This document shows, in pieces, positions 4,412 to 6,657 of a stretch of DNA of 6,657 nucleotides. Below the pieces are notes generated by a model. That model was not told where the DNA came from. It was given only the letters and a program-made list of their open reading frames with translations, and did no database searches. The stretch's first letter is position 1. Each line of letters begins with the position of its first letter. The DNA comes from an uncultured Faecalibacterium sp. (GTDB taxonomy: Bacteria; Bacillota; Clostridia; Oscillospirales; Ruminococcaceae): positions 1-6,657 of the forward strand of contig CABQHF010000124.1 of assembly GCA_902463905.1 (NCBI GenBank), written 5' to 3'. The position numbers and the translations under genes were made by a program.

Positions 4412-6657
4412 ATGAGCATTCGATTTGATTCTGACTCCCGCATTTTTGTATTGGAGACCGCCCATACCAGCTACCACATGAAGGTGGATGCGCTGGGGCA
4501 CCTGCTGCATCTGTACTACGGCAAAACCATCGGCACCGGGGACCTGATGCAGCTGTATCCCCGCACAGACCGGGGATTTTCGCCGGATTACTACGCTTAC
4601 CGCACCCACCGGGGCGTTTCCCCGGATCTGCTCCCGCAGGAGTATACCGGCTGCAACGTGGGCGATTTCCGTCTGTCCTGCCTGACGGTGGCCGACAGCC
4701 GTGGCGCCTTTGGCGCGGACTTTACCTATGTGAGCCACACGGTGGAGGCGGGCAAATATCAGCTGACCGGTCTGCCCTGTGCCCACGCAGAGGAAAACGA
4801 TGCCGAGACCCTGATCGTCCGAATGCAGGACGAGGCCACCGGTCTGACGCTGGAGCTGCTGTACGGCGTGTTTGCACAGCAGGATGTCATCACCCGTGCG
4901 GCGCGGCTGACAAACCACGGAGATACCCCGCTGCGGCTGGACAAGGCGGCATCTGCCTGTCTGGATCTGCCCTTTGGCAGATGGGATCTGCTGCATTTCC
5001 ACGGCAGACACGCTATGGAACGGCAGCTGGAGCGGGAAGCTGTGGGCACCAATATCCAGACCATTTCTTCGGTGCGGGGCAGCTCCAGCCACCACAATAA
5101 TCCCTTCCTGATCCTCTGCCAGCAGGATGCAACGGAGACCAGCGGTGCCTGCTACGGGGTGATGATGGTCTATTCCGGCAGCTACCAGATGGAGGTGGAG
5201 CGCTCTCAGACCGGGCTTGTCCGGGTAGTGAGCGGCATTCAGGAGGAGCGCTTTGCATGGAACCTGAAGCCGGGCGAGACCTTTGACACCCCGGAGGTGA
5301 TCCTCTCCTTTGCGGCAGAGGGTCTGACCCCGCTTTCCCAGCAGTACCACCGCTTTTTGCGGCGCAACATCTGCCGCGGCCCGTGGAAGGACAAACGCCG
5401 CCCGGTGCTGATCAACAACTGGGAGGCCACCTATTTTGATTTCAACACCGAAAAGATCGTAAAGATCGCTGAAAAAGCGGCCTCTCTCGGCGTGGAGATG
5501 ATGGTGCTGGACGATGGCTGGTTCGGCACCCGGAACGATGACAATCAGGGTCTGGGCGACTGGACCGTGAACTGCGAAAAGCTGCCCGGCGGACTGGACC
5601 CGCTGATCGGGCAGATCAATGCGCTGGGCATGAAATTCGGCCTGTGGATCGAGCCGGAAATGGTCAACGAGAACTCCCAGCTGTACCGCACCCATCCGGA
5701 CTGGGCGCTGACCCTGCCCGGACGCAAGCCCGCCATGGGGCGCAACCAGCTGGTGCTGGATCTCTCCCGCCCGGAGGTGGTGGACTATCTGGCAGAAGCC
5801 ATCGGCAAGCTGCTGCGGGAGCATCACATCGAGTATATCAAGTGGGATATGAACCGCAGCATGAGCGATGTGTACAGCCGTGCTTTCCCTGCCGAGCAGC
5901 AGGGCGAGATCATGCACCGCTATATGCTGGGCGTTTATGCGCTGGCAGAGCGGCTGACGCAGGGCTTCCCGGAGGTGCTGTTCGAGGGCTGTGCAGGCGG
6001 CGGCGGACGCTTTGATGCCGGAATGCTGTGCTACTATCCCCAGATCTGGTGCAGTGATGATACCGATGCCATTGAACGGTTGACGATCCAGCACGGCACC
6101 TCCTTTGGCTACCCGGTCTGCACCATGGGTGCTCATGTTTCTGCCTGCCCCAACCACCAGACCGGCCGCACGACCCCCATCGACACCCGCGCTGTGGTGG
6201 CGATGAGCGGCACCTTTGGCTACGAGCTGGATCTGGGCAAATTGAAGCGCGCCGAGTGCACCGCAGTGAAAAACCAGATCAAGCGGTTCAAGCGGCTGAA
6301 CGACCTGATCCGTACCGGCGATTATTACCGGCTGACCGACCCGGCAGAAAACGCATATTTCACGGCATGGCAGTTTGCCGCAGAGGACGGCAGCGAGGCA
6401 CTGCTGAATCTGGTGGTGACCCATCCGCAGGCGAATCCCTTGCCCATCCACCTGTGCTTCCGTGGGCTGGAAGAAGATGCTGTGTATGAGCTGGACGGCA
6501 TCGACTATTTCGGCTCTCAGTATGACCACGATGGCGGCAATGCCAGAGAGGACGGCATTCACAAGGGAATGCGGTTCAGCGGCAGCACCCTGCTGTATGC
6601 GGGGCTTGTCCTGCCGCAGCTGTTTGGCGATTACCCCAGCGTGCAGCTTCATCTTAC
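4412..6657 (+). CDS. aga: Alpha-galactosidase, glycoside hydrolase family 36 (C-terminal end cut by window)
   Basis: This enzyme hydrolyses terminal alpha-1,6-linked galactose from sugars such as melibiose, raffinose and stachyose, with retention of configuration. The window holds 748 codons and no stop; GH36 enzymes of this type have about 720-750 residues and the tail GDYPSVQLHL is near their usual end, so only a few residues should be missing. The N-terminal beta-sandwich spans about residues 1-300. The catalytic barrel shows NWEATYFDF (336-344), LDDGWFG (366-372) and LWIEPEMVN (411-419). It continues with KWDMNR (477-482, nucleophile Asp479), CAGGGGRFD (527-535) and WCSDDTDA (546-553, acid/base Asp549). 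A C-terminal beta domain follows from about 640. All recognised catalytic residues are present. There is no signal peptide, so it acts in the cytoplasm on sugar imported by the upstream transporter. CAGGGGRFD has Ala where relatives often have Ser. Expression is separated from the transporter by a terminator. Confidence 0.96.
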   Translation, partial: MSIRFDSDSRIFVLETAHTSYHMKVDALGHLLHLYYGKTIGTGDLMQLYPRTDRGFSPDYYAYRTHRGVSPDLLPQEYTGCNVGDFRLSCLTVADSRGAFGADFTYVSHTVEAGKYQLTGLPCAHAEENDAETLIVRMQDEATGLTLELLYGVFAQQDVITRAARLTNHGDTPLRLDKAASACLDLPFGRWDLLHFHGRHAMERQLEREAVGTNIQTISSVRGSSSHHNNPFLILCQQDATETSGACYGVMMVYSGSYQMEVERSQTGLVRVVSGIQEERFAWNLKPGETFDTPEVILSFAAEGLTPLSQQYHRFLRRNICRGPWKDKRRPVLINNWEATYFDFNTEKIVKIAEKAASLGVEMMVLDDGWFGTRNDDNQGLGDWTVNCEKLPGGLDPLIGQINALGMKFGLWIEPEMVNENSQLYRTHPDWALTLPGRKPAMGRNQLVLDLSRPEVVDYLAEAIGKLLREHHIEYIKWDMNRSMSDVYSRAFPAEQQGEIMHRYMLGVYALAERLTQGFPEVLFEGCAGGGGRFDAGMLCYYPQIWCSDDTDAIERLTIQHGTSFGYPVCTMGAHVSACPNHQTGRTTPIDTRAVVAMSGTFGYELDLGKLKRAECTAVKNQIKRFKRLNDLIRTGDYYRLTDPAENAYFTAWQFAAEDGSEALLNLVVTHPQANPLPIHLCFRGLEEDAVYELDGIDYFGSQYDHDGGNAREDGIHKGMRFSGSTLLYAGLVLPQLFGDYPSVQLHL

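Noticed and set aside
4307..6652. A 781-codon open frame on the minus strand
   Set aside because: It is the exact codon-aligned mirror of the GH36 gene, which has unmistakable catalytic motifs. The frame stays open only because the sense gene lacks TTA, CTA and TCA; its translation shows no family pattern.
1..6657. CRISPR arrays, tRNA or rRNA genes, insertion sequences, attachment sites
   Set aside because: No regularly spaced repeats, no tRNA-like cloverleaf, no transposase-like coding region or flanking inverted repeats were seen.

Overview
This window carries a compact carbohydrate-utilisation locus. It holds one divergently transcribed AraC-family regulator (minus strand), followed on the plus strand by an ABC sugar-binding lipoprotein, two CUT1-type permease subunits and a GH36 alpha-galactosidase whose last few codons run off the right edge. 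Gene content and order (regulator / binding protein / permease / permease / alpha-galactosidase) resemble the msm loci of streptococci and the msmR-melEDC-melA locus of Bacillus. The best prediction is uptake and hydrolysis of alpha-galactosides of the raffinose/melibiose type.

The coding GC is fairly high with C/G-rich third positions, the intergenic DNA is AT-rich, Shine-Dalgarno sites are strong, the terminators are classic Rho-independent types, and the binding protein has a lipobox. Together these suggest a moderately high-GC Gram-positive Clostridia member, probably a gut anaerobe of the Oscillospiraceae/Ruminococcaceae such as Faecalibacterium or a relative. That placement is inference from style only.

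Layout. 1-63: terminator of an upstream plus-strand gene that lies outside the window. 64-111: nothing recognisable. 112-978 (minus): AraC-family regulator. 979-1275: a 297-bp divergent control region with a promoter in each direction, an inverted AAAATGCG pair placed at both promoters, and a 28-bp palindrome with a cre-like core in the plus-strand leader. 1276-2553: binding lipoprotein. 2577-3461 and 3465-4301: permeases. 4328-4379: intrinsic terminator. 4412-end: GH36 alpha-galactosidase.

Proposed working: the lipoprotein captures an oligosaccharide outside the cell, the two permeases move it across the membrane using an ATPase encoded elsewhere, and the cytoplasmic alpha-galactosidase removes terminal alpha-galactose. 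The AraC protein probably senses the sugar and controls both divergent promoters, and the leader palindrome may add catabolite repression. I found no undescribed system here. The points most worth a second look are regulatory: the leader palindrome, the mirrored sites between the promoters, and the terminator separating the hydrolase from its transporter.
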